DNA of 54,453 nucleotides from Chara braunii (GCA_003427395.1 BFEA01000533.1:576729-631181), one strand, 5' to 3'. Counted from the first letter of the stretch, positions 12,643 through 24,081 are shown. A program made the numbers and translations. Notes: generated from the letters alone by a model not told the origin.

Positions 12643-12694
12643 TGGGACGATGGACCGGTTTACCAGCAGGTGCTGCTCCACACCAATAGATGGA
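12643..12694 (+). repeat. SINE-like family B fragment
   Basis: Matches the family pattern: GGGACGNTGGACCGGTTT, CCAGCAGGTGCTGCTCC, then CCAATAGAT-GGAG. No A-tail remains. The best copies are at 19797 and 31783. Confidence 0.6.
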
Positions 12695-12780
12695 GAGTTC
12701 AACATAGGGAACCACTTAAGGAGGGGGCTCTTGTCACCTCCTTAAGGGGAACCCACAGGAAGCTTTGAAAAAAAAAAAAA

Positions 12781-13765
12781 GGGTTCCGCACATGTGAAGG
12801 GGACCTGAAGGAAGGGAGTGGCAGCGCCAATTTGTTGGCCAAGAGTACCGTGCAACGGTGCATGACATCTCTTAGTGCACCTGTCCTGCGTCCATGGTGA
12901 GTGCCTGGATTGAGCTGTGCATATATCTGAGCACTTTGGGGGTGTTTGACATCTCGCAGCACTATGGGGCGTTTGACATCCTGCTACAGAAGCTGCGAGT
13001 AAGCGTACTAGGTGGTTCTTTTTCAGTGACCTTCCACAAGTTTTCAGCATGGGGTGATGGCTATGTGAACTACAAGCACGGTATCATACTAAAGACAGTT
13101 CGGAAAGTTTCTTGAGGCGTATGCTATAGGGTCTCGATCGACTACTCTGAGTACTCTCAACTCACAAAAAATTTGTGAGTCGAGAGTAGTTAAGCGAGAC
13201 CCATAAGCACGGTACCAAACAAATGTCAGTTCATAAGGTCAGACATGAGCCCAACATGAACACACGTTTTTTGATGTGTTGGACTAGAAGACAATCGCTG
13301 GCAAGAAACAGATGTCAGGGACATCCCACCGCAACCAAGGATTCTGGATATCGACAGAAGAAAAAACGTGCGAAGACAGTCTCCATGTGTGGAGGGGACC
13401 TGAAGCAACGGGCTGGCAGCACCAATTTGTTGGCTGGGAGTACTGTGCGATGGTGCCCACCTGTCCTGCGTCCATGATGAGTGCCTGGATTGAGCTGTGC
13501 ATATATCTGAGGACTTCGAGGGCATTTGACAGCTCGCAGCACTATGGACGTTTGACATCCTGCTACAGAAGCTGGGAGTATTAAGCGTACTCTGCCGTTC
13601 TTTTTCAGTAATTTTTTGGCACGAGGTGATGGCTTCATGCACTACATTGTCAAGCATGGTATCATACTAAAGACAGTTCGCGATATGAGCTCAACATGAA
13701 CAAACGTTTCTAGATGTGTTGGACTAGAAGACAAAAGATGGCAAGAAACAGATGTCAGGGACGGA
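12781..13765 (+). repeat. Long tandem repeat, two diverged units
   Basis: The blocks GCCAATTTGTTGGCC and GAGTGCCTGGATTGAGCTGT, followed by TTGACATC, CTGCTACAGAAGCTG and TCATACTAAAGACAGTTCG, occur in order from 12781 and again from 13376. The spacing differs because unit 1 carries an extra segment including a foldback (13127-13204). No coding capacity was recognised. Confidence 0.8.
13127..13204. repeat. Small foldback (MITE-like) inside repeat unit 1
   Basis: Arms beginning TAGGGTCTCG and ending CGAGACCCA, with inner matches around ACTCTCAACTCACAAA and TTTGTGAGTCGAGAGT, nearly close on themselves. TA borders both ends (13125-13128 and 13204-13205 region), suggesting a TA target. The equivalent site in unit 2 lacks it. 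Confidence 0.6.
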
Positions 13766-14855
13766 GATAGAATAATCAATGTAATCTTGAAGCTTTACTC
13801 TCGTGACATAAATTACATTGTACGAGGGCGTAGAACACCCTATCAGCCCTTCCACTTTCACCTCGCTCCGACTGAGTGTCGAGTACTCCCTCGACTGCAA
13901 ATAAATACTTTATCACGCCGTCCCCCTTTTACCTGGTAGTACTGAGTTCAAAAAACGTTTGGGGCCTTTGGGCCTCTCCTCGCACCCCACTATCTTTCTG
14001 CTGCATGTTTGTAAGCTCCTGACCCGATCTGAACTGGTAAAAAATATCCTTCCCGCTTAAAGGGCTTGTAACATGGTCCAAAAACCGGCGGGCCTACGAC
14101 GATCAGAATCAGATTTTCCAAGGCTCAGATATCCACAGCGAAGCAGTGGCGCTGGCCTGGAATACTCCAGCTGTGTGTCCCTTTGTACTTTGGAGCTGCA
14201 TGTGCTGTGACATCAGCAGTGCGCGTGGCGATTGTCGTTGTCTGGAAGGTCAGTCTTTTTACTCTTTAGATCACGGCAGGTCTCCTGTCCTTTCTCCAAT
14301 TTTCCATGTTGTATATCCCGGCCAGATGTGTGCTGATACCGGTCCAGATATCCCCACTCACCCTCCTTGCTAGTTTGTTTACTGCCTCTATGAATACGTG
14401 ACTGGGATAGTCCAGCGCTTTTGAGTTCCCTGTGCAGTGTGAGAAAGCTCATTATTAGAGTTGCGGGATCGGACATTTGCATGTATTCTGTGAATCGTTC
14501 CCACAATAAATGCCATTTTTTGCTCTTTTGAACTGTAGGATTCAAATTGTCTGGTAGTGAAAATCTTGCTTCCTTTGTTGCTCCAGATATTTTTGAAATT
14601 CTTGTTTTCATGTGTGCAAAGTATTCTACTTTGAAACGGTTTTCACCTTTGCAGAGGCAGATGCAGATTCCAGGGTTCGATCCCCAGACCTTACCTTACC
14701 CATGTACAGTATCGAGTTGACCCCCGAGTGTTTGAACCCGTGACCTGTGTTTCGATAGTTGTTGTTTGTCTGTCGCAGGACTGTGTAGATGTAGGGATTC
14801 GATCTGTAGGTCTGTCGAGTAGGAGTCACAGCTTTGTAGAGGTCGTAGCTATAGG
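13766..14855. other. Non-coding stretch, no gene recognised
   Basis: A 14.2-14.6 kb minus-strand open frame (about 130 codons) shows no family motif. GGTTCGATCCC at 14675-14685 resembles a tRNA B box, but no matching A box was found. Confidence 0.4.
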
Positions 14856-14935
14856 CATTCTGAAAGGTCAAGGTCGTAGCTGCTACAGTCCTGAAAGGTC
14901 AAGGTCGTAGCTGCTACAGTACCCGAAAGGCCAAG
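14856..14935 (+). repeat. 34-bp tandem repeat
   Basis: The motif CTGAAAGGTCAAGGTCGTAG recurs about every 34 bp, twice in full and once partially. Confidence 0.8.
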
Positions 14936-15527
14936 CCCACAGACTTCCGGAAGTTCCGGAAGCAGCCTTCCCGATTTTGTCTCACGTTTAGACAGAGGCA
15001 AGTGGGCAAGTGGTGAGCCCAACTGCATTACATCGGCAGTGCGACTGCATCGAGTTGGCAGTGCAAACCCATGCAGTCAGCGGTACCGGTCCAGTCAGTC
15101 CCAGTCCAGTCCAGCAAGTACCAAGAGGGGAACTGTGTGCACCATGGGCCGATGGGAAGGGGCAGACCAACGATTTACAGAAGTATAAATCAAGAGGCAG
15201 CGCTCAGCCATTCATTCATTGGCTGCGTAAGCCATGCGGAAGCGCTGCTACAGCGTCTTGTGCGAAGGTGGTCTGCAGGTTGCCCGTAGACGAAGTGGGC
15301 TGAAGGGAGATCGTAGCCATAGTCAGTAGTAGTAGTGTGGCCATAGCCGCTGTAGGAGGAAGTTAGACATAGTCTATGTGTGTGGTGGTATTCAGGGTGA
15401 TCCAGAGTGAGTGTGTGTGAACAGTGGGGTTGGACACAGTGACGAAGGTTGGGATGTTCAGGCGCTGATGTGCCATAGCCTGTTGAAGAGAACTTGCATC
15501 TGAACTGTGTTCTTGATTCCCATATCT
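14936..15527. other. Non-coding stretch with short CCAGTC-type repeats
   Basis: Contains short direct repeats (CAGTCCCAGTCCAGTCCAG near 15100) and a TATA-like AGTATAAATC near 15183. No gene was recognised. Confidence 0.35.
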
Positions 15528-16550
15528 CTAAGCTTCGAGTGGGCACCCTGCGCCAGTGTGAGTCTCCATCTGCTTGCATGTGTGCGAAGTGGAAAGAAAG
15601 CGAGTCTGATTGCAACTTGGTTCGTTTGTCACAATCACAGTTGTTTCCAAAACATTTTTTGTAACATTGTTTCCTTCATCAGTCCTCTGCAACCTGAGTT
15701 TCTCGTGATCACAATTTGAAATTTTGTGTCGTCTATCTTTTGCAAGTTTTTCTTCTCCTTTCTTGTACCATGTGATAAGTAATAAATCATCGATGAATCC
15801 CTTTGCACAAATGGGGTTCTCTTCTTGTCCCAATGGTTTCACGAATCTGGTTTCCGCATACATGCAGACAAGGCATGCTAGCGCGGGGTTGACGTGTCCT
15901 CCCATTGGGATTCCAGTGTCCTGCTTCAATATTTATCCCATAAATTAAAAAAATACATTATCTGCGAGGAAACTTACCAACTTCTCCAGGTCCGATAGGC
16001 AGACTAATTATCATCATCATTAGCATCATCCAGGATCATCATCATCACCACATGAGGGACGCTGAGCCCGGTTCTCAGCAAGTTTGGTTCGGTTACTCCA
16101 TGCAGACTGTGAGGACCCCGGCCTCAACCCACAATCTTCTTATTGGTAATACCATCCTTGGGCACTGGGCCCGTTTGAAAAAAAAAGAAAAAAAAAAAGA
16201 AAAGAAAAAAAAAAGATTTCCAACCCCCTTCTCCCGAGGCTTTATTAAATTTCACCCCTTTCCCTCTGATTTTTACCCTTGCCCAGTAGATCCCACGATT
16301 ACGAAATTCACTCATAATCCATTGCACTGCTTGCCTGATTTCATCGTGGGGGATCATTGTAAACATTTCTTTAATATCGTACGTCCGGATAAGAATCCCG
16401 GAATCTCTCCGAATGCTTTCGACTTTTTTTATTTTTTTATCGACTCTCCCCCAAGCTCTGGCTTCAAATCCCTTGCTGCCTTCATGTTGAAGCGAACATT
16501 CTTCGTTTTTTCAATCATCAAATTGATAACTTGGGTTAGTAATACTTAGT
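15528..16550 (-). pseudogene. Penelope-like element reverse transcriptase, broken by a SINE
   Basis: Minus-strand reading gives TYDIKEMFTMIPHDEI near 16340-16380, the RT aspartate motif of Penelope-like elements (PLEs). After an interruption comes DTGIPMGGHVNPALACL near 15900 and GFIDDLLLI near 15800, the catalytic DD. The same motifs recur in the PLE at 28.9-31.5 kb (SFDVKEMFCQLPH, LGIPMGKSPSPALACLLC, RLIDDVSLFI), so the two support each other. PLEs encode an RT related to telomerase, usually joined to a GIY-YIG nuclease. No nuclease was found with this copy. The plus-strand SINE-like repeat at 16053-16215 sits inside it. Confidence 0.8.
16053..16215 (+). mobile_element. SINE-like family A, copy 1
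   Basis: The head GAGGGACGCTGAGCCCGG is followed by TCTCAGCA, then GTGAGGACCCCGGCCTCA, TTATTGGTAAT, CCTTGGGCACTGGGCCC and an impure A-tail. ATC-rich DNA precedes it, as at copy 2 (19264). It interrupts the minus-strand Penelope-like RT. The 3' blocks also end the LINE at 42.0 kb. Confidence 0.7.
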
Positions 16551-16746
16551 ATCTTTGTGGCTGATCTCATGGGACTTTGGTACGAGGGACAAATAAGTCT
16601 CTTTTTGTTCGTGGGCAAAAAAGGACTATCTTGGAGAGGGATGTGTCAAGCAGCGCCGGCGCTGCGCTACCGGGGGAGCAGCACCGGCACCAAGCAAGCT
16701 ATGGAGAAACGTGCGCGGCGAGCGGGCGACGTGGTAGTGTACTGAT
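16216..16746. other. Remainder of the Penelope-like region, then unassigned sequence
   Basis: 16216-16550 still belongs to the PLE frame on the minus strand. 16551-16746 shows no gene. Confidence 0.4.
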
Positions 16747-16872
16747 GCGTGTGCCAGGTGGAGCGCTGCTAGCGGGCGGTGTGCTGCCAGGTGGAGTGCC
16801 GCTAGCGGGCGGTGCGCTGCCAGGTGGAATGCTGCTAGGTGGGCAGTGCGCTGCCGGGTGGAGCAGCGCTAG
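16747..16872 (+). repeat. GC-rich minisatellite, about 39-bp unit
   Basis: About three and a half diverged units containing GTGCTGCCAGGTGGAGTG and GCTAGCGGGCGGTG. Confidence 0.8.
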
Positions 16873-17231
16873 GGCGCGGCTGCGGAAAATGAGGGAGGTG
16901 ACATCACAGAGGCACGGACGTTGAGTGCTGCTACTCTACAACGCGGATGGTGGCGTCTCTAGTTGACAGAGAGGAGGGAGAGGCGATGGTCTTCTGTTCT
17001 GTTTCGTGCGGATATCTTGGCATCACAGGCTGGCGCAGGTAGAGAAGGGGGGTTGGTGCTTCTGCTTTGTGGCGCGAACCTTCAGGCGTTGGAAACCTCA
17101 ATGTGACTGAGGATACTTTGCTTCATGGGGTGGCCCGGGTGGGGCGTTCTCTTCGATTCTGGCCAGCTTTCAGTTTCAGTGTCCTGGTGGATTTGTCGTC
17201 GGCCTTCACTCGTACTGCGTTGCCAACGGCG

Positions 17232-17543
17232 GTAATCTTCATCATCATCATCATCGACATTTTTCATAATGTGGGGATAACGACGGTAATCATCATCATC
17301 ATCAGCAGTAGCAGCATTACTGACATCACCATCATCATTATAAGCATCTTCATTGGTGCGTCATCATCATCTTCATCATCATCATCATCATATTATCATC
17401 ATCATCATCTTCATCATCATCATCATCATATTATCATCATCATCATCTTCATCATCATCATCAGCATTACTGACATATCATCATCATCATCATCATTATG
17501 AGCATCTTCATTGGTGCGTCATCATCATCTTCATCATNATCAT

Positions 17544-17578
<35 letters not shown>

Positions 17579-17692
17579 TATCATCATCATTATCATCATC
17601 ATCATCATCATCATCATCTTCATCATCATCATCAGCATTACTGACATCATCATCACCACCACCATTATTATGAGCATCATCATTGGTGTGTC

Positions 17693-17756
<64 letters not shown>

Positions 17757-17825
17757 GCATCATTACCATCATCATCATTATCGATATCATCAACATCATT
17801 ATCATCATCATTATGATGATGATTA
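17232..17825 (+). repeat. Large ATC/TCA trinucleotide microsatellite
   Basis: About 0.6 kb of TCATCA with interruptions (AGCAGC run near 17740, TTATCATC, GCATTACTGACAT). Sub-blocks of about 150 bp containing GCATTACTGACAT and CATTGGTGCGTCATC repeat three to four times, a higher-order pattern. The homopolymer-like open frames here are artefacts. One ambiguous base occurs at 17538. Confidence 0.95.
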
Positions 17826-18179
17826 CTAATCATCATTATTAGTTTGTTATCAGCAGAGTTTGCTCTTCAAGGCATCGTTCGCCTTTCGCATCAGTAGGTG
17901 AGTGGGTCGTCATCATCATCTTCATTATCATTATCTTTAGGGTGCTATCCTTCGTCATCAACAAAATCCAAGCGAATGACATTTTGGTGAAGGGGAGGGG
18001 GAGAGCCCAGCCCCGCAGGGGTTTCATTAGGCGGGTGGTGAAATCCTGGAGGGGGTACGGGCAGATTGTGAGGAATACTCTTTTCTGGGGCTGGGCATCA
18101 AATCCCAGCGGGGGCAGATTAGGGTAAAGGGATAGATAGGGTAATGGAGAGAATGGAGGAAGGAAGGGAGAGAGAGGAC

Positions 18180-19260
18180 TTTTTCTGAATCTTCTCATCA
18201 TCAAAATCATCATCATCATCATCATCATCTATGTTATATCATGCTTTCTGGTGTGCTTTAATTCTCGGCTGTATCTGGCTTCCTTCCTTAATCAGGATAT
18301 AGGATTTTAGAGATGGTTGAATCTGGACCGATATCTACAGAGTTGCTTTGTCTTTGCCCCTGGTTTGGCGATGCCAGAACGACGCTGGTCGGAGCTGGGG
18401 CGTTGCCCTGTAACCTGCAATTAGCGGGAGTGTGAGGCCTTGTAGAGAGATCTGGGGATTTGCCGAGGGAGGAAGGCAATCCAGTGGCGAACCGGGGGGG
18501 CTGCCTTGACAACCTATGGGGCCAGGGATAGTCTAGGTGGCGAGAACAGGTCAGCTATGGTAGACATTGGTTAGGAGGGTATTGTNTCTGAGATGTAATG
18601 TCCTGGTTCAGGGAGGGCTGGGAGGGTTCGGAGATTAGGAGGCCAAAAATGCTGTTATAACTTCTATATACTAATCATCATATTCATTATCATCATTAAT
18701 TCATCATCATCATCATCATCATCATCTTCATCATCACATCATTAGTATCATCATCTGATTATTGTTATATCAAGCTTTTTGGTGTTCTGAAATTTTGGCT
18801 GCATCTTGTCTTCTTCCACTTTCGGGATATAGGACTTTAGAGATGGTTGAACCTAGACTGATATCTTCTGAGTTGCTCTGTTCTGTGCCCTTGGTTTGCC
18901 GATGCCAGAACGACGCTGGCCGGAGCTGGGGCGTTGCCCTGTAACCTGTAAATAGCAGGAGTGTGAGGCCTTGTACAGAGATCTGGGGTTTGCTGAGGGT
19001 GGAAGGCATTCCAGTGGTGAACTGGGGGGGGCTACAAGGAGGCGAGAAGAGATCAGCTACGATTGATGTTGGTTAGGTTGGTTTTGTCTCTGAGGTACAG
19101 TGTCCTGGTACAAGGAGGGCTAGGAGTTGCACTGGGATTAGGAGGCCAGAATAGCTGATATAGCATAATCTTATATATTTTTTCATATATTTGAATTATC
19201 ATTCTCATTAGCATCATTATCTCTGGTATCATCAGTATCATCATGGTCATCATTATAACC
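18180..19260 (+). repeat. Composite array: about 430-bp unit alternating with ATC blocks
   Basis: Two units (about 18231-18600 and 18770-19110) share, in order, GGATATAGGA, TTTAGAGATGGTTGAA, CGATGCCAGAACGACGCTGG, GGGGCGTTGCCCTGTAACCTG and GAGTGTGAGGCCTTGTA. Each is preceded and followed by ATC-rich DNA (18190-18230, 18680-18755, 19195-19255). No coding motif was seen. Confidence 0.8.
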
Positions 19261-19263
19261 ATT

Positions 19264-19410
19264 TGAGGGACGCTGAGCCCGGTTCTCAGCAGTTTTGGTT
19301 TGATCACTCCGGGCAGGCTGCGAGGACCCCGGCCTCAATCTTATTATTGGTAATATCAGCCTTGGGCACCGGGCCCGGTTTATTTTATTTTATTTATAAA
19401 AAAAAAAAGA
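19264..19410 (+). mobile_element. SINE-like family A, copy 2
   Basis: Same head and tail as the copy at 16053: GAGGGACGCTGAGCCCGG, GAGGACCCCGGCCTCAA, TTATTGGTAATAT, CCTTGGGCACCGGGCCC, then a TTTTA-rich and A-rich tail. It follows directly on the ATC block of the composite array. Confidence 0.7.
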
Positions 19411-19549
19411 TCTCTTTTTGTTCACGTCCTTATTGTTACTCATAATGAAGAGGTCTTGAATCCGCCCGTCTTGGTTCCAGTTCGCAATTCTCTGGAGCTT
19501 CCTTCTTTTGAACTCTTTCTTATTATTTATGACGATTCCGGATGAGCCC

Positions 19550-19695
19550 CCGATTAGCCGCTGCATTGCCTTCCTTCCTCGACGAATCCCCAGATATCTC
19601 TACCAAGCCTCACGCTCCTGCAAAAACAGGTTACAGGAAGATACACACATGTGCCGGCCAGCGTCGTTCTGACATCGGCCAACCAAGATATTCGA
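19550..19695 (-). repeat. Inverted copy of the composite-array unit
   Basis: The reverse complement contains CGATGTCAGAACGACGCTGG, CCTGTAACCTG, GAGCGTGAGGC and TATCTGGGGATT, matching the units at 18.2-19.1 kb in order. Confidence 0.75.
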
Positions 19696-19796
19696 ACATC
19701 GCAGCTTATCGAGTCTCTTCAATAGTTCTCAGATTGATTCTCAGCCGAAGCCGGGTAATGGCCCTGGTATCTCAAATGACTTCTGTAACTCTATAT

Positions 19797-19858
19797 GGGA
19801 CGCTGGGCCCGGTTCCCAGCACGTGCTGCTCCCCACGAATAGATTGGAGCTTTTGTCC

Positions 19859-19892
<34 letters not shown>
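19797..19892 (+). mobile_element. SINE-like family B, best A-tailed copy
   Basis: GGGACGCTGGGCCCGGTT, CCCAGCACGTGCTGCTCCCC, then AATAGATTGGAGCTTTTGTC and an uninterrupted A-tail of about 32 bases. GCTGGG and CCCAGC can form a small 5' hairpin. Confidence 0.7.
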
Positions 19893-19895
<3 letters not shown>

Positions 19896-21116
19896 TGGCA
19901 GTAGATAAGCTTTTACCGCCACTGGAATCCTGGATCCAGTTCCTGTAGAAGCTTGAAGGTTGCTGATGATTGCTGATGATTGCCGATGATCTATCATTGA
20001 AGAATGTTAGGATTCTCAGAGTAATGATATTGATGGCACCTTGGAATTCCCCGCCCCCCTCCTCCCTCTCTCCCCTTGGCCCTATGCTGCCCCCACCGAC
20101 ACGGAACACCCTAATTACAGCCGCTCCTCCTCGGCCCCAACATGGGACAGACACCCTCCTCCCCCCCCCTGTTCCCTCAAAGGCATCCAGTTCCCACTGG
20201 TGAACTAAGCGTAGGGTGACCTGCTCTTGATATTTAAGTTTGCAGAGCGATTGCTCTCATACAAACTGAGCAGCATGAGGTCGAAGGTCTATACCATGGA
20301 GTACTCTGGGCTAATACAATGTGGTTACACTGTGAGATGTAATCCTCATGCTACATTGTTATCTAATATTGAGTCAAGCACCACTGTCACTCTGCTGTCT
20401 TCACCGTATGTGGACCTGGTCTAACTCATTACAACGCCACTCTTCACCCCTCTGACCACCGGGAACTGTGGAATGGTGACACTATTGTTCATGGGACAAT
20501 GGATGATGTCGGCAATTTCCTTCGGGCTGAGGATGTTTCCGCACATAAGCAAACCAGCCACATACTCTCTTATGTTAAGGATCACCGGAGCAGCAGGGAA
20601 ACACATGTAATAAGTGTGACCTTCTCCTTGGCACAACTATGGGTACTGTTACACTCAGCTGCAGGCATCATTGTCTCTACCAGAGCCACTAGAGTGTCAT
20701 GGTTTCTGCAGCGACACATGAAGAGGGCTGCCCCTCCTTTCCCTAGTGTGCATACCCTCCATGCTTGCATTGCTTGGATAGCGCATATCCATTTTGTGGC
20801 CAATGACATTATTATGAATGGATGCTCCCCTTCGAAGCCCTTTGTTCTTTCATCCTGGCCTGCAACTAACATGCCATTTGATGGGAGTGTTTTGTGGGCA
20901 TGGCCAATGACAGTCATTGTGGCAATTGATGTGCTGCAAATTCTCCGCTACATCTTCCATGTCATCACTCATCTCATCCCCACTGCAGGCGTCATTTAGT
21001 ACTCTGAACTACACCGAACATGGCGAGTCGTACGCCTGAGAGGCACACACAGTGAAGGGAGATTATGAGACAATATATGATATTACCTGGAGCCCAACCG
21101 AACACCATATCACCAA
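19893..21116. other. Unassigned; antiparallel open frames at 20.5-21.0 kb
   Basis: A plus-strand frame (20499-20999, 166 codons) overlaps a minus-strand frame (20582-20917, 111 codons). Neither shows a domain I recognise. Even base composition and the lack of repeats make this one of the few non-repetitive patches. It may be a gene relic or exon, but I cannot support a function. Confidence 0.3.
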
Positions 21117-21950
21117 ACTGCCATTTCGTTAAAATGGATTTTTTTAAATTTTCGAACGCAATTGAAATCGAGTAATTTGGCCCTATAAACGTCCAAATTT
21201 TTAGCTCCTGCTGGACTCCCTGGATGCATCTAGGGCGGTCCGGCGTTTAAAGAATGCTGGACTTTCAGGAGCTAAAAATTGGGACGTTTTTTTCCATCCA
21301 GATTACTCCATTTCAATTTCGTTATAAAAAAAAAGGAAAAATTGCATCTGTACCCCACTTAAAGATGGGATACCCTCTATACCCAGTCCCAGCACAAACT
21401 TGCATCTATACCCAGCACAAACTTCCATCTACACCCGGAGGCCATTCCACCTTGCATAGTACCCAGCTAGCNCATCTACACCCGGAGGCCATTCCACCTT
21501 GCATAGTACCCAGCTAGCTTTTCCCCTGTGCGAAATTGTAGGCGTACCCAATCCCACAGGCCCTGGATTCAGAGCACGAAATTATGCTCATGTCCACCAA
21601 GTAGACTGTTGTGGCCCAACTGCAAGGGTATGAGCATAATTTCAGCCATCCGGGTAGCAGGGTATATGAACAATTTGGCCTCTCCTCCTCAGGTCCCGGC
21701 TATGCCCATAATTTTGCCTGGGTATGTCCATAATTTGTGCATTCTGGGAGTTGGTTATAACCGCAATTTTGCGGTACCAACCTGGCTCCACCTCGGTCCT
21801 GGGCATGCAAACAATTTCCAGCAGCGGTTTTCTGGGTATAGGTGCAAGTTGGCGATGGGACTGGGTATAGCCAGTATTCCCATCTTTAAGTGGGGTACAG
21901 ATGCAATTCCCCCCCCCCAAAAAGAAGTCCATTTTAACAAAATGGGAGTT
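21117..21950. mobile_element. Nested foldback (inverted-repeat) element
   Basis: Outer ends carry the near-palindrome CCATTTCGTTAAAATGGA at 21121 and its counterpart TCCATTTTAACAAAATGG near 21930. Inner arms match over TTGCATCTGTACCCCACTT, AAAGATGGGA and TATACCCAGTCCCA (about 21340-21425 against 21830-21912 inverted). The left side holds a second inverted repeat (21154-21208 against 21268-21326, around TTTTTAGCTCCTG). The centre holds diverged GGTATG-N-CATAATTT motifs in both directions. No transposase frame was seen, so any mobility would be non-autonomous. Confidence 0.65.
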
Positions 21951-24081
21951 ACCAGAAGGAAATGGAATGGCCCTCTTGACATTATCATCAAAAAAAGGAA
22001 CGAAAACAAAAGAAGGGTGACGAATGGAAATAGCACCTTTTGTTTAAACCACCAGTACACATGATCCTTCTCTCGCCAAGCCTAGATACGCCCTGCGTGC
22101 CAAAAAACAACAAAACAATTGGCTGGCACCGCCAGCCATTTTAGCTCCTGTAGGCTGTGCGCCGAAAGTCACAGTGTGTGCATGGCCACATTGAAGAAAA
22201 ATGGCTGGGAAATGTGCTGGTGGTTTAAAACACCTGTTGCTGGGCCAGCCTTTGGAAAGATACCCCCTCCGGCCCCCCAGACCACAACGAACACTGGGCT
22301 GTGGAAAGGCTCGCAGTTCCTGTTGCGAAAAGCCTTGCGGTGCCACGCAAACCGCGTGCGGTCATGGTTTGGATTCCTTAGGCCCATACAAAAGTCAGCT
22401 CTGGGAGAAAAGAGGATGGGAACAACAGGGAGTTCCAAGGAACAAAACCAGCCAGGTGCACGTCATGCAACTGCACATCTGCTCATCCAGGTGCATTCTT
22501 CCCAGGCTACTTTTTACACTTCCGAGCGTGAGTAGGTCCTTTATGTACTTTCCTCTTTCCTGCAACCAACAACTGGACACGCCACAGCTATGCCCCGACA
22601 CAACCGGCAGGATGAGAGAAAACGATGGAGGAGAGGCGAAGGGGAAATGGATGGGGAGAGGGGGAAAAAGAGGAAGATGAGGATTGTGCGAAGCTGAGGG
22701 AATGAAAAGAACCATGCAATGAGAAAGAGCAATTGACAGGTGGATTGAATGATTGATTGATTGATTGATGGATGGATTGATCGTTTGTTGAACTCCCCTG
22801 CTGGGCAGCCAGTCAAGCTCACACATGGTTTTAAAAGGGCCTTTATGATTCAGACCCCAAGTGAGTACCCCAGCATAGTGGGCCCCGACGGCCAGAACTT
22901 AATTTCACGTGTAGCATTCCAAAAGACAAGTATTCTGATGCAAAGGTCGCATCCAAATGAAAAGGAAAAGTCGTGTGGAAAGTCACAGTCAGGTGCTGGA
23001 CGAAAAGGCAATGTGTTTTGTTTTAGTGCTAAAGATAAGGTCACGTCTGTTCAATAGTAAGTCAAAAGTTACAGCCCCAAGCCAGTCACAGTTCCCAAGG
23101 TCACGTCTGATTTAGTTCAGGAGTCCAAAAGACAGGCCCGACGGCCACAGCAGCAGCAGACCATGGGGAAGGGTACTGGGACACACATTTTGCAGCAGCA
23201 GGTACTGGGTAAGAGTCCCAGGTGAAGGGAGGCTGGACGCAGACCTCCTTCAGTCAGTCCAATCGTATAAAGGACCTGGCCAGCCTCCCATTCGGCAGAT
23301 CCTCATTGGCATGAGAGTGTGGAAGTGCTGAGGCACTTGTGCGCCAGAATGCTAGTGAACTGCGAAGGCTAGAGAGCTGCGCTAAGGGAGAAGAAGGGAG
23401 CTGGGCGCTGGCTGAGAGAAGCAGCCATAGCTGCGCCAGCAGAAGTTAGTAGCAGTAGAAGGGTCAGTAGTAGGAGTACCAGTGAGTAGTATTCAGAGTA
23501 GATCCTCGTGCAAGTGTGCATGCATGGTCAGTGTGAGTAGACCAGGACTATAAACATAGAGGGAGAGAGAGAAGAAAGAAGATAAGAGAGGGGGAGGAGT
23601 GAGCTATGGTGACACTTACCAGTTGAGCGCTGTTGTTGATGATTGGCAGTTGGCGCTGATGAGCGCCAGGCCTGGTACACATGTTGATTGAAGAAGACTT
23701 GTAACTCTGTTCAGCGCTGTATATTTTGGACTCACGATGTTCCTTCTTTAATCTGGTTTTGATAATTGAGTTGAGCTTCCTGGTTCTCATTCATCTTCTA
23801 TTGGGCTTTGTGTGAGACATCTCAATTCGTGAAATCTGTGTTTATGCATGTGATCTGATGCACTCCAGCAAGTGATGAACAGTCGGGTACCTTGCAGTTT
23901 CGCTGCGTGTCATTTTATTTTCTTTTTCAGCCATTGATTGATTGATGGAGGGGAGGCGGGTCAGTGAATCGGAAAAGGGAAGAAAAGAAAAACCTACTGA
24001 TCACGACTATGCCCCTCATGCGATCGATCTGCATTAGGCACACGGTTCTCCCTCTTATCTCTGATACAATCCTCAAGCATG

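Noticed and set aside
15668-15690. Minus-strand CTGATGAAGGAAAC resembling a ribozyme core
   Set aside because: There is no room for stem II, and it falls within the Penelope-like RT frame.
17353-17836. Open frames made of His, Ser, Ile, Met or Asp runs
   Set aside because: They are translations of the ATC microsatellite.
23656-23690. CTGATGAGCGCC as a hammerhead core
   Set aside because: Stem-like sequence is present, but the GAAA box and stem III are missing.
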